From Myxococcaceae bacterium (GTDB lineage Bacteria > Myxococcota > Myxococcia > Myxococcales > Myxococcaceae), in contig JAEUJQ010000056.1 of the NCBI GenBank assembly GCA_016793095.1, forward strand, positions 90,910 through 154,909: a stretch of 64,000 bases of DNA, written 5' to 3'. Every line of letters starts with the position of its first letter. Position 1 is the stretch's first letter. Made by a program: the position numbers and the translations under genes. Below the pieces are notes generated by a model that was not told the DNA's origin, did not search any database, and worked only from the letters and a program-made list of their open reading frames with translations. Below, in pieces: positions 28,101 through 36,500 of this stretch.

Positions 28101-28929
28101 CCACACCCAACAGGGGCGCTCGACGGCGCCGGGCGTGCAGGGCCGCGAGTGGGCCCAGGCGCGGTTCCATTCGCGCTTCACCGCGGCGTCGCCCCTGGTG
28201 ATGAACGGCACCACCGCGCGCTGCAGCAACTGCCACCTCAACGAGAAGCCGGGCCCGACGTACCCCACGTTCGATCACGCCGCGTTCTCTGGCGCGACGA
28301 CGACGCCCGACTGCGGCACCTGCCACAGCTACCCTGGCGTGGCGCAGGCGACGCCCCCGGTGCCGACGCCGAACTGGAAGGGCGCCGCTGCGATGCCCGC
28401 GTACATCTCGGTGGGAGGTTTCACGATTCCGAACCCGCCGGCGCCGACCGCGGGCCGCGTGCAGGGCGGCATCGCGAACCTGCCGCACCCGCCGGTCGCC
28501 ACGGGCGTCGCCTGTACCCTGTGCCACGCGCAGGCCTCGGGTGGGCGGCGCGCCTTCGGCTACCCGCACGCCTCGAGCACGCTCATCAACACCAACTGCA
28601 ACGCGTGCCACGAGGCCGGCAGCGATCTCGTCGGCACGCCGTGGAACGGGGCCACCACCGTCGGCGCGGGCGCGGGCGACACGCGGCCCTTCACGCTCGC
28701 CTCCGTCATCCCCAGCTTCGACGGGCCGAACACGCGCGCCTGCCCGCAGCCGAACCACTTCTACCCGGTGGACTGCAAGGAGTGTCACCTCATCCCCCCG
28801 GGGAACGGCTTCGTCACGACGGGCTCGGCGTACATCACCGCGTGGCGCATGCACCATGACCGGGCGAAGATGACGCGCCCGACGACGTGCAACCTCTGTC
28901 ACGCGGGCGTCTGCAACATCCCCGAGTGA
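25195..28929 (+). CDS. 29-heme outer-surface lipoprotein cytochrome
   Basis: A 1244-residue exported cytochrome with 29 CxxCH motifs by my count. The start at 25195 has GGAGAG upstream. The N-terminus ends in a lipobox-like AALAAVLFEAC, so the mature protein should be lipid-anchored through Cys. The first hemes are dense (five within about 140 residues). Later ones are spaced 30-60 residues apart in Thr/Pro/Gly-rich sequence with repeated CHxxxxP and GxFHxxxxxxP patterns. It is large even among multiheme cytochromes. As a lipoprotein encoded right after a predicted barrel protein, it is the best candidate for the terminal, cell-surface member of the chain (inference). Its last motif lies 10 residues before the end (CNLCHAGVCNIPE). 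Confidence 0.88.
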   Translation: MRVGSREAPVGRSQLRVLAALAAVLFEACSGQGQVPPLTRVTEESHPWFPISPARDGGHAIGRTTVLDGVFTCASCHPADQASFKDFTCTTCHTHAVAIDVLLHRGVPDAGMTSAACYACHPTDEGTSSHAGIVAGECATCHDVQTAFARLPRPGFTHRDVGGADCGACHVTSSWSEVSGAPDGVFDPVKNLTVNTLLPTFAGTTIATVRPNAEVLQMPMRHSTRQVDGGVMSACTSCHLEASSNVYYPATLHSSLANLGEPQPATCGECHDKNPSAYAMTDAGAGTRPTGFVGPFPVAPPRTPPSGEMRHEAVVWMNGAPTQTPLVTADCSTCHFAPGVTEASWQTGRDGGVRFHASLTLAGLPPPSSCLDCHANTRPTALLTSMNAAVPPGLSFDHQAPPLMGDCAGCHPSTTVWSGAKFHPVGAQTPSTCLPCHEQERPTSTASWMDPTWRTPPFDYVTNDAGVRHGAGEDCAVCHRGPGTGAWGTNQNWQGGSFPHGPTTIAATTCLACHLSQRPDLNGLTVAMLGFDHALNGTGECGACHQATVVAGRYRDYFGPDGGPGGDWRGGTSYPGDYLVTSPSRYVTLTTLRLQRPSPTALITGMTSQSVTLPNAMKHTSTAIPTQVHPGPASMPDNATCWHCHTNTMGTVTSFANGVFHSALTNYRATVGGPVMALPQPTSSCRDCHATMLPPDIVQRGGNALFSMDHRARFVSAVMIGGQSVSSVDAIDCSRCHATSGTAWSDGRFHPNIASATPQDCSACHYPLMATAQADVTTMTRFVMRHRSGQMTTQACQTCHTSSLTRATMMPTAASLWSPGQYHPVAATQPALCLDCHSISEPAAATQGTSTYVFTNGGGSPTNGGQWMSHTMSAVVGRDCSGCHAADARPMGSVWSKGTAFHANAPNVTQCSVCHGSANGRGGVPGTNNNLPNGPTTTATVTASTASPGVRAQMSHADLNATSHDCNFCHTQQGRSTAPGVQGREWAQARFHSRFTAASPLVMNGTTARCSNCHLNEKPGPTYPTFDHAAFSGATTTPDCGTCHSYPGVAQATPPVPTPNWKGAAAMPAYISVGGFTIPNPPAPTAGRVQGGIANLPHPPVATGVACTLCHAQASGGRRAFGYPHASSTLINTNCNACHEAGSDLVGTPWNGATTVGAGAGDTRPFTLASVIPSFDGPNTRACPQPNHFYPVDCKECHLIPPGNGFVTTGSAYITAWRMHHDRAKMTRPTTCNLCHAGVCNIPE

Positions 28930-29100
28930 GCGGGACGGTGAGGACACGCCACGGCGAGTTGGCTTCCCCGAAGCTCGGCGCGGAGATGGTGGCGACGGCA
29001 ACCAGGCGCTCGGCCGCGGCGGCGACGTTCGACCGCGCGCTCACTCCGACCAGCACGGGCCTGGAGAGGGCGCAATCAGTCGGCCCGTACGTGGGGCCGG

Positions 29101-29766
29101 TCAGCCTGCGAGGGCCAGCAGCTTCGGCGTGAGCGAAGCGCCGAGGTGCACCACCGCCGGGACCCACAGCGTGCCGCGCCAAAGCCTCAGCGCCGAGGCG
29201 AGCAGCCCGAAGCCCAGGGCCCACGCCTTCGGCGGCCAGGTCGCTCCGGGAGCGAGCAACGCGTAGGCGAGCGACGTGGCCACCACGGCGCCGGCGACGC
29301 CGAGGCGCGCCTTCAGCAGCGTCAACGCATAGCCCCGGTAGACCGTCTCCTCGGCGACGACGGCGGCGCTGAACATCAGCACCGCGCCCACGAGGGAGAC
29401 GGTGCCCGCAGTGGCGTCGAACGACGGGTCGGCGCGCTGGACGAGCGGGAAGAGGACGAAGGTGTTGAGCGGCGCGAACACGAGGACAGCCGCGAGGGCA
29501 ACCAGCGCCTCCTTCGGGCCCGGGCGGCTCCACCCGAGCGCGGCGAGCGTGAGGCCATCGGCCCGCGCGAACCACCGCGCCAGGACGAAGGCGAGCAGGA
29601 ACCCCGCCGTCGCCGGCGCCACCGGTGACGCCTGCAACGTCGCGCCGACCGCCTCCGGGGTCGCCTTCCCCGTGGCGAGGAGAGCCACCGCCGCGAGCGC
29701 GAAGCACGCCGCCAGGCAGAGCGGGGCGATCACCAGCGACAGCCACGGACGCAGCCGCGCCATCAT
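29101..29766 (-). CDS. CPBP family intramembrane metalloprotease
   Basis: A 221-residue membrane protein of the CPBP/Abi family. It has about six hydrophobic segments, the motif EETVYRG that supplies catalytic glutamates, and a C-terminal histidine segment VVHLGASL. Family members process prenylated or other membrane proteins in eukaryotes and are often tied to self-immunity in bacteria, but no bacteriocin gene is next to it. The start at 29766 shares ATGA with the stop of the thioesterase gene upstream, so the two are probably co-translated. Confidence 0.85.
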   Translation of the reverse strand: MMARLRPWLSLVIAPLCLAACFALAAVALLATGKATPEAVGATLQASPVAPATAGFLLAFVLARWFARADGLTLAALGWSRPGPKEALVALAAVLVFAPLNTFVLFPLVQRADPSFDATAGTVSLVGAVLMFSAAVVAEETVYRGYALTLLKARLGVAGAVVATSLAYALLAPGATWPPKAWALGFGLLASALRLWRGTLWVPAVVHLGASLTPKLLALAG

Positions 29767-30251
29767 CGGCAGAAGCGCTCCCAGGCCTCGGGAATCGGGC
29801 CGCCCATCAGCTTCTCGGCTGACGCCTTGTCGAGCAGCACGAAGACGAAGTCGCCCGAGAAGCAGTCCTCGCCACCCTGGCGGAGCACCACCGTCGACTT
29901 CACGACGCGCCGGTTCGCCGACACCACCTTCGCGCGCGCCTCGACCTCGACGCCGATGCGAATGGCCTTGTGCAGCCGCGCCTGAAACGAGGTGGTGAAG
30001 CCGAACTTCCCCGTCTCGGCGATGACGGCCCACGCCGCGGTCTCGTCGGCCACCGTCGACACAAGCCCGCCATGCATGATGCCGACCGGCCCCTGGTGCA
30101 GCGGCCCCGGCACCAGCCGCGTCACCACCTCGTCGCCCTCGCGCTCGTACTTCAAGCGGAAGCCGTGCGGGTGCGTGGGGCTGCAGCCGAAGCAGGGCTG
30201 GCCTTCGCCGAACAACCTCCCGTCCAGCACCTCGATGCGCTCGGCCGTCAT
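29763..30251 (-). CDS. PaaI family hotdog-fold thioesterase
   Basis: A 162-residue hotdog thioesterase. The active-site segment is VGIMHGGLVSTVADETAAWAV, with the HGG loop of PaaI/4HBT proteins, preceded by CFGCSPTHPHGFRL, a segment frequent in this subgroup. It would hydrolyse an acyl-CoA in the cytoplasm; the substrate is unknown. It lies two bases after the stop of the YjbQ-like gene and overlaps the CPBP gene, forming a three-gene minus-strand operon. Confidence 0.88.
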   Translation of the reverse strand: MTAERIEVLDGRLFGEGQPCFGCSPTHPHGFRLKYEREGDEVVTRLVPGPLHQGPVGIMHGGLVSTVADETAAWAVIAETGKFGFTTSFQARLHKAIRIGVEVEARAKVVSANRRVVKSTVVLRQGGEDCFSGDFVFVLLDKASAEKLMGGPIPEAWERFCR

Positions 30252-30253
30252 CG

Positions 30254-30664
30254 TCAGTCCCCCAGCACCTTCACGATGACGCGCTTGCGGCGCTGGCCAT
30301 CGAACTCTGCGTAGAAGATCTGCTGCCACGGCCCGAGGTCGAGCGCGCCCCTCGTGATCGGCACCAGCACCTGGTGGTGCACCAGCAGGGACTTGAGGTG
30401 CGCGTCGCCGTTATCCTCACCGGTGCGGTGGTGACGGTAGTCCTTCTCGGGCGCCAGGTGCGCGAGCCACTCCCAGATGTCCTCCCAGAGGCCGGGCTCG
30501 TCGTCGTTCACGAACACGCCCGCGGTGATGTGCATCGCCGAGACGAGCACGAAGCCCTCCTGCACGCCGGACTGTTTCACCAGCTTCGCCACGGTGTCGG
30601 TGACGCGCACCAGCTCGCGGCGCTGCTTCGTCTCGAACCAGAGGTACTCGGTGAGCGATTTCAT
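30254..30664 (-). CDS. YjbQ family protein (secondary thiamine-phosphate synthase type)
   Basis: A 136-residue protein of the UPF0047/YjbQ family. The signature is clear: [13 protein letters not shown], then [18 protein letters not shown], and the end [13 protein letters not shown]. Members show weak thiamine-phosphate synthase activity, but their main role is unsettled. The expected length is about 135-140 residues, so the gene is complete. It heads the operon with the thioesterase and the CPBP protease and is divergent from the DUF2461 gene by 24 bp. Confidence 0.9.
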   Translation of the reverse strand: MKSLTEYLWFETKQRRELVRVTDTVAKLVKQSGVQEGFVLVSAMHITAGVFVNDDEPGLWEDIWEWLAHLAPEKDYRHHRTGEDNGDAHLKSLLVHHQVLVPITRGALDLGPWQQIFYAEFDGQRRKRVIVKVLGD

Positions 30665-30688
30665 GGGCCCGACGCGTACCGTGCGGGC

Positions 30689-31396
30689 ATGCTCGGGGCC
30701 ATGCCGAAGTTCACCGGGTTCCCGACGGGCGGCGTCGATTTCTTCCGCGTGCTGTCCGTGAAGCAGGACCGCGAGTGGTTTCACCAGCACAGGGCCGACT
30801 ATCAGCAGTTGTGGGAAGCGCCGATGCGCGCCTTCCTCGCCGAGGTGCAGGCCGGGCTCGCGCGCCAGTTCCCGGAGGCGAAGAAGACCGAGCCGAAGGT
30901 GTTCCGCATCTACCGCGACACGCGCTTCTCGAAGGACAAGTCGCCCTTCAAGACGTCGATCAGCGGCCTCATTCCGCTGTACCGCGGCGGCATGATGGAG
31001 CGCGTCGGCCTCTACTTCGAGCTCGGGCCCAGCCCCTTCGTCGCCTGCGGCCGGTGGCTGATGGAGCCGCCCGTGCTCAAGCGCTTCCGGCGCGCGGTCG
31101 CCGACGAGCGCACGGGCTCGCCGTTCGTGAAGGCGGTGGCGACGGCGGTGGCGCGCGGCTTCGCCGTGGAGTCCCACGAGCAGCTCGCCCGGGTGCCGAA
31201 GGGCTGGCCGAAGGACCACCCGCGCGGCGAGCTCCTCCGGCAGAAGGGCTTCGCGCTCACGTTCCCCACGCCGGCGTTCGCGGAGATCGAGTCGCCGCGG
31301 CTCGTGCGCTGGTCGCTCGACCACGTGAAGGCCATCGCGCCGGTGATGAAGTGGGTCGAGCGCGTCGCCCGCGGGCAGCGGGCGTCGTTCGACTGA
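30689..31396 (+). CDS. DUF2461 domain-containing protein
   Basis: A 235-residue protein of the DUF2461 (TIGR02453) family. Characteristic segments are [21 protein letters not shown] near the start, [18 protein letters not shown] at about residue 75, and [16 protein letters not shown]. The biochemical role of the family is not known. ATG at 30689 and ATG at 30701 are both possible starts; neither has a strong ribosome site. It is followed by the convergent coiled-coil gene. Confidence 0.85.
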   Translation: MLGAMPKFTGFPTGGVDFFRVLSVKQDREWFHQHRADYQQLWEAPMRAFLAEVQAGLARQFPEAKKTEPKVFRIYRDTRFSKDKSPFKTSISGLIPLYRGGMMERVGLYFELGPSPFVACGRWLMEPPVLKRFRRAVADERTGSPFVKAVATAVARGFAVESHEQLARVPKGWPKDHPRGELLRQKGFALTFPTPAFAEIESPRLVRWSLDHVKAIAPVMKWVERVARGQRASFD

Positions 31397-31406
31397 AGCC
31401 GCCCGG

Positions 31407-32177
31407 TCAGACGAGCTTCATCAGCAGGCCCATCACCTGCTCGTGGTTGCGCGCCGCTGTCGTCCGGACCTCGACGCGGAGATCCTCGAAGTCCTGGCGC
31501 AGCGTCTTCACCTCCACCTTGAGCTCTGCCATGTCCGCCTCGAGCCGCCCCATGCGCGCCTCGAGCCGGTCCATGCGCGCCTCGACCCGGTCCATGCGCG
31601 CCTCGAGCCGGTCCATTCGTCCCTCGAGGTGCTCCTGACGGGTTTCGAGGCGTGCTTGCCGCTCGCCCATCGTCGAAAAGTGCAGGTCGTGCTGGTCAAG
31701 GCGCTGCGAGAGGTCGCCGCGAAGGTGCGCCACGCTCAGGTGCACCAGCTCGACCGATCGCCCGACCGCGCGCACCAGGCCGGGCAGCTCCTGAAGAGCT
31801 GCGACGTCACGCCTCAGCGGAGCGATCGCCTGGTCGAGCAGCGCGAGGCGCCCCGCCGTCTCCCGGTGCAGCGACTGCATGTCGAGCGCGAGCGCCAGCA
31901 GCCGGTCCTCCTGGCCCAGCGCGCGGTGTTCGAGCTGGCCGAGGCGATGCAGCGCCGCGGTGAGCCTCGCGCCGTTGCCTTCCTCGCGGTCGGCAGCCGC
32001 GATGGTGGTCCTCAGCGCGTCGACGCGCCGATAGAGCTCGAGGAGGTGCCCGCGCAGCTCGCCTTCGTTCACCTCCTCGCGCGTCTCGACGAAGGCGAGC
32101 AGCGCGTCGAGTTCGGACAGCGACGCTTCCACGCGCAGCCACGGGCTCGGGACGAGTTCTGACATGGGTTCGGCCAT
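31407..32177 (-). CDS. Coiled-coil protein with tandem heptads
   Basis: A 256-residue, largely helical protein. The C-terminal half has consecutive heptads of the type MDRLEAR (five copies, coded by 21-bp repeats at 31530-31634), so a long parallel coiled coil is expected. There is no signal peptide or membrane segment. The start at 32177 has GAGGAG 8 bases upstream; MSELV at 32165 is an in-frame alternative. It follows the C39-like peptidase gene by 58 bp on the same strand and may be co-transcribed with it. No enzymatic function is visible. Confidence 0.75.
   Translation of the reverse strand: MAEPMSELVPSPWLRVEASLSELDALLAFVETREEVNEGELRGHLLELYRRVDALRTTIAAADREEGNGARLTAALHRLGQLEHRALGQEDRLLALALDMQSLHRETAGRLALLDQAIAPLRRDVAALQELPGLVRAVGRSVELVHLSVAHLRGDLSQRLDQHDLHFSTMGERQARLETRQEHLEGRMDRLEARMDRVEARMDRLEARMGRLEADMAELKVEVKTLRQDFEDLRVEVRTTAARNHEQVMGLLMKLV
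31530..31634. repeat. 21-bp tandem repeat coding coiled-coil heptads
   Basis: CAT (a Met codon on the minus strand) recurs at 31530, 31551, 31572, 31593 and 31614, each with a nearly identical following sequence of GCGCCTCGAGCCGGTC type. Each unit codes one heptad. The central three are almost identical, so copy number may vary between strains. Confidence 0.85.
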
Positions 32178-32235
32178 CGTAGGTCTCCTCGAGTTGGCGC
32201 GGCCAGCCCGTGCGGGCGGGCTGTGCGGGCGGGGA

Positions 32236-33366
32236 TCAGCCGAACAGCTTCGAGAGCGCCGAGAACGCGCCCTGCACCATGGCGCCCAGCGCGTTGCCGA
32301 TGAAGCCGAGCGCATTGCCGACCGCGTTGGCGATCATGCCCGTGCCGCGCACCGCCATGCCGACCGCGCCCGCGACAGCCCCGCCGACCGCCGCGACGCC
32401 TCCCGCGCGCAGCCCCCGCTCTGCGACGTCGAGCAGCGCGTCCCCAGCCCGCGTGAGCGCCTCGCCCGGCACCGAGAGCACCGAGCCGGCCGCGCCGAGC
32501 ACCGTCGTCGCCACCCCGCCCACGAGCCGCCCGAGCCCGGTCAGCACCTTCCCCCGCAGGAGCGCGTCGACGCCGCGCGCCGCCGTCTGCGCCCCGTCGC
32601 TCACCGCGAGCACCGCCTGCACGTCGTCGGCGGTGGTGGTGGGCAGCGGCTTCGCCTTCGCGCGATCGATGAGGATGTACGCGCGATCGTAACCGGTCGG
32701 GATGCCGCCCAGGCGCTGGTCTCTCCAGAGCGCCTCGAACTGCTCGTACCGCAGCACCTCCCGGGTGCCCCACGGGTTCTCGTACTCGACCCAGCGCCGA
32801 CGCGTGGAGTCTTCCCACGCGCGGGTCACCCGCATCCAGTGTGACTCGAAGTCACCGCGGCTGCCGGGCTGCATGTCGCCGTTCGGCGCGTCGTAGCCGC
32901 CCACGTCCGTCATCACCAGCACCGCGCGGCCGGCCTGCGTCTCGCGCTCGAGGTCGAAGAAGGTGCCGTGGTTGTACAGCTGCGCCTGCAGCCCACGCTC
33001 GCGGGCGCCGTCGAGGAGCACGCCGGGCGAGGTGCCCAGCCCCCACGGCCTCAGCTCGGCGTCCAGTTGCTCCCAGGTCTGCGTCGCGCGGCCGAACTGC
33101 CCCAGCGCCAGCCAGAGCGCGACCGGCCCGCAGGCGTTGGTGGGCCCCTGCGCCACGCCGAGGTCGTCGCTCGTCACCAGCGCGTGCCGCGTCTGCCGCA
33201 CCGTGCCTGCGCGCGAGTCCGGCACGTCGCTGCCGGAAGCTTCGAACCGGTCCACCGTGTGCGCGCTCCGCACCGGCGCTACCCGGACGACGCCTCGCGC
33301 CCGCACCGTCTCGTCTCCGGCCTCCGTCTGCGCCACCGCCACCACGCCCCGTCCGCTGATCCGCAT
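32236..33366 (-). CDS. C39-like papain-fold peptidase with Gly/Ala-rich hydrophobic tail
   Basis: A 376-residue protein. Residues ~65-240 look like a C39/papain-like peptidase domain: Cys79 in GPTNACGPVALW, His176 in SHWMRVTR and Asn197 in YENPWG make a plausible Cys-His-Asn triad. Residues ~270-376 are rich in Gly, Ala and Val with amphipathic or membrane-seeking stretches (GGVAAVGGAVAGAVG, ANAVGNALGFIGNALGAM). No classical signal peptide is seen. The start at 33366 has CGGAGG 8 bases upstream. The two-part build recalls secreted effectors or contact-dependent toxins, but a housekeeping role is equally possible. The coiled-coil gene follows on the same strand. Confidence 0.7.
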   Translation of the reverse strand: MRISGRGVVAVAQTEAGDETVRARGVVRVAPVRSAHTVDRFEASGSDVPDSRAGTVRQTRHALVTSDDLGVAQGPTNACGPVALWLALGQFGRATQTWEQLDAELRPWGLGTSPGVLLDGARERGLQAQLYNHGTFFDLERETQAGRAVLVMTDVGGYDAPNGDMQPGSRGDFESHWMRVTRAWEDSTRRRWVEYENPWGTREVLRYEQFEALWRDQRLGGIPTGYDRAYILIDRAKAKPLPTTTADDVQAVLAVSDGAQTAARGVDALLRGKVLTGLGRLVGGVATTVLGAAGSVLSVPGEALTRAGDALLDVAERGLRAGGVAAVGGAVAGAVGMAVRGTGMIANAVGNALGFIGNALGAMVQGAFSALSKLFG

Positions 33367-33581
33367 CGTGTGTTCCTCCGTGTGCTGCGAGTGATGGGGT
33401 GGGCGCAGAGCAGCGGCCGTGCCAGCAGGGTGATCGACGATCGCCCGCGCACTTGTCGCGCGGCGGTCCAGCGGCGCACCGCGCGCGCGTGGACTCCAGT
33501 CCCGTTCTCACGTCGTGAAAGTCGCGAAAAATTCCGTGCTTAGGGTCCGGGTGGTACGGTGCCCGTCCACGTCTTCCGGAA
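33367..33581. promoter_or_regulatory. 215-bp divergent promoter region
   Basis: The region separates the C39-like peptidase gene from the giant TPR gene and must hold both promoters. The part nearest the TPR gene (33521-33545) is locally AT-richer than its surroundings (GTGAAAGTCGCGAAAAATTC), the most likely place of the TPR promoter. No clear operator is seen. Confidence 0.35.
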
Positions 33582-36500
33582 ATGGCTGAGAGAGACTCCA
33601 CCTCTGCGAGCGCCCGAACGCCCGGCCCCGAGCTGCGGCTGCTCGATCGACGCGCGTACGTCGGCTTCCCGCCGCTCGCCCTCGCGCCAGGCGTGGAGAT
33701 CGTCGACTTCGCGCTCTCCATTCCCGACGTCACCTTTCCGCTGAACGTCTCGGGCGGCGCGGCGAAGTACCAGAAGAAGAAGCTGGACTTCGGCCTGCTC
33801 GAGCTCTCGGTGAGCGCCGACGTCGTTCAACGCGCGGTGCAGGCGGTCTCGAGCAGGCTGCCAGAGCTCGATGACGTGAAGCTGCACTTCCGCCCCGGCG
33901 CCCTCGAGGTGCAGGCGCGGCTGCGCGGGCCCGAACGTTCGCCCGTCACCTTCAAGGTGGCCTTCGACGGTGACGGCGATCAGCTCGCCGTCTACTTCTA
34001 CGACGTCCGCTTCTACGCCTTCAGCACGACCCCCGCCGCCCGCGTGCCGGCGCTGGTGAGCGAGGCCATCAAGTCGCTGCTGCTGCTGCCCGACGTCGAG
34101 CGGCGCGGCGCGAACGGCTTCACGTCGCGCATTCTCCCCGGGCTGGTGGAGCAGGCGGCCGTGGGGCGCGGCTACAAGATGCCGACGCTCGATCAAGCGC
34201 GGCTCTCGGAGGCGGTCGTCTCGTCGAAGGGCCTCCGGCTCCGGTTCTCGTCGGGCGGGTTGCCACCGCCCGCGGCCTTCGACGAGGAGCTGTTGCTCAC
34301 CCTCGAGGGCGCGCGCGCCTTCGCCGACGCCGAGGAGCTGGTCGCCCAGGGCAAGCTCGCCGAGGCCCGGCAGGCCTACCTGCGCCTGGGCGACGCGACC
34401 GAGGCGCACCCGTTCGCGGTGGAGCGGCTGCTGACGCTCCTCGCTGCCGACCCGCAAGCGCACGAGCTGGCCCTCGACATCGCCGCCTCGCTGGCCCGCC
34501 GCCGCGACAAGAGCGCGACCGCCCTCTGGGCCGAGGCCGTGGTGCGTGAGAAGCGCGGCGAGTTCGCCCGTGCGTCCGAGCGCTACCTCGCGTTGTGCAA
34601 CCTCGCCCGCCGCAACCAGGAAGAAGCCGCGGCCTTCTTCTCGGCCGAGGCCGCCGCCCGTTCGTCTCGTGACGCCGCGCCGCACATGGCCGTGCGCGCC
34701 CTGCACGAGATGCTGGGCCTCAAGCCCGATCATCTGCCGTCGCTCAAGGCGCTCGCCCGCGCGTCGGATCAGGCGAAGGACCGCGCCGGCGCCATTCGCG
34801 CCTACCGCCGCCTCGCCGCGCTCGCGAGGGAGCCCGCTGAGGCTGCCGACGCCCACGTGCAGCTCGCCCGCCTGTGCGCCGAGACGGAAGACGACATCGC
34901 CGGCGCCCGGCTGCACTGCGAGGCCGCCTTGCGACTCGCGCCGGATCACCCCGAGGCGCTGCTCCAGCTCGGCGAGCTCTGCTTCCGTTCGGGCGAGCAC
35001 CTGCGCGCCGTGAAGGCCCTCGATCGCCTGCGCGAGGTCGCGCTCGGCCGCCACGAGGTCGACCGCATCGGCCGCGCGAACCTGCTCGCCGGCCGCGTGT
35101 GGGAGCTCGGCCTCAAGCAACCCGAGAACGCGCTGCTGCGGTACCGGGAAGCCGCGTCGTTGCTGCCAGGAGACGCCGAGCCGCTCTACCTCGCGGCCCG
35201 GGTGTCGGAGTCGCTCGGCAAGGTGCAGGAGGCCGTGTCGGGTTACCAGCAGGCCATCGAGCTCGCCGGGCCTTCGCCGGCCGCCGCGGCGCTCCGCACC
35301 GCCGCGCACCAGTCACACCACGCGCTCGCCCGGCTCCTCAAGTCGAAGCTCGGCGAGCCGGCCCGCGCGAGAGATCACCTCGAGTCGGCCCTCGCGCTCG
35401 ATCCGACCGACGTCCTCGCGCTCGACGAGCTGCTCCCGTACTTCCGCGCGTCGGGCAAGGCGGTGGAGCTCGCCGATGCGTGCGAGAAGGCCGCCGCCGT
35501 CATCGACGACCCGCTGCGTCGCGCCGCGCTCTGGGCCGAGGCTGGCGAGCTCTACCGTGGCCGGCTCGGTCAGCCCGAGCGCGCCGAGCGCCTCTTGTCC
35601 CAGGCCCTCGAGGCCGACCCGAAGAACCGCCTCGCGCTCGAGGGCATGCTCGCGCTCGCCGAGAGCCGGCGCGACGGCGGCCAGCTCTGTCGCTCGCTGC
35701 GCGCGCTCGCCGAGCTCACCCCGGAGCCGAAGGAGCGCGTGCGGTACTACCGGCGCCTCGCCGTCGCTGCTCGCGACCTCGCGTTCGATCTCGATCTCGC
35801 CGTGCACGCCTATCGGGAGGTGCTGCGCGTCGAGCCGGAAGATCTCCCCGTGCTGGGCGAGCTCGCCGCCCTCGAGCGGCGCCGCAGCGACATGGCCGGC
35901 CTCGCCTGGGCGCTCGAGCAGCGCGCGAAGGCGTCCGAGGCCGCTGGAGACAAGCGCCTGGCCGCCGCCGCGCTGCGCGAGCTGGGCCAGGTGCTGGACG
36001 TGCGGCTCGGCCGGGCGGGCGAGGCCCTGGTCGCGCTCGAGAAGGCGGCGCGGCTGCACCCCGACCCGAACGCGCTCCTCGAGCTGGCGACCCTCTGCCT
36101 GCGCCTCGAGCGCGCGCCCAACGCGCGGCGCGCCCTCGAAGACACCCTTGCGCTGCTGCCGAAGCACGCCCCGCCCGAGAAGCTGGCCGAGGTGCGCGCC
36201 CGCCTCGGCCGCGCCTGCGAGCTGCTGGGTGACAAGGACGCGGCCCGCGAGAACTACGCCCTCGCCTTCCCGCTGCGGCGGCTCGACGACGAGCTCGCCG
36301 GCCGGCTCGAGGCGCTCTACGTCGAGGCCCGGCTCACGCGCGAGCTGACCGATCTCTGGGCCGCCCGGGCGCAGGCGCTCCTCCAGGCCGGCCGCGCCCA
36401 CGACGCCGCGCCGCTGTTCTTCAAGGCCGCCCAGACGCAGCTCGCCGCCGGCGACGCCACCGGCGCCATGCTCCGCCTCACCGCCGCCCTCGATGCGTCG

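Noticed and set aside
31530..31634. Possible regulatory iteron array
   Set aside because: The 21-bp period equals one coiled-coil heptad and the units are inside the coding frame, so protein repetition explains it.
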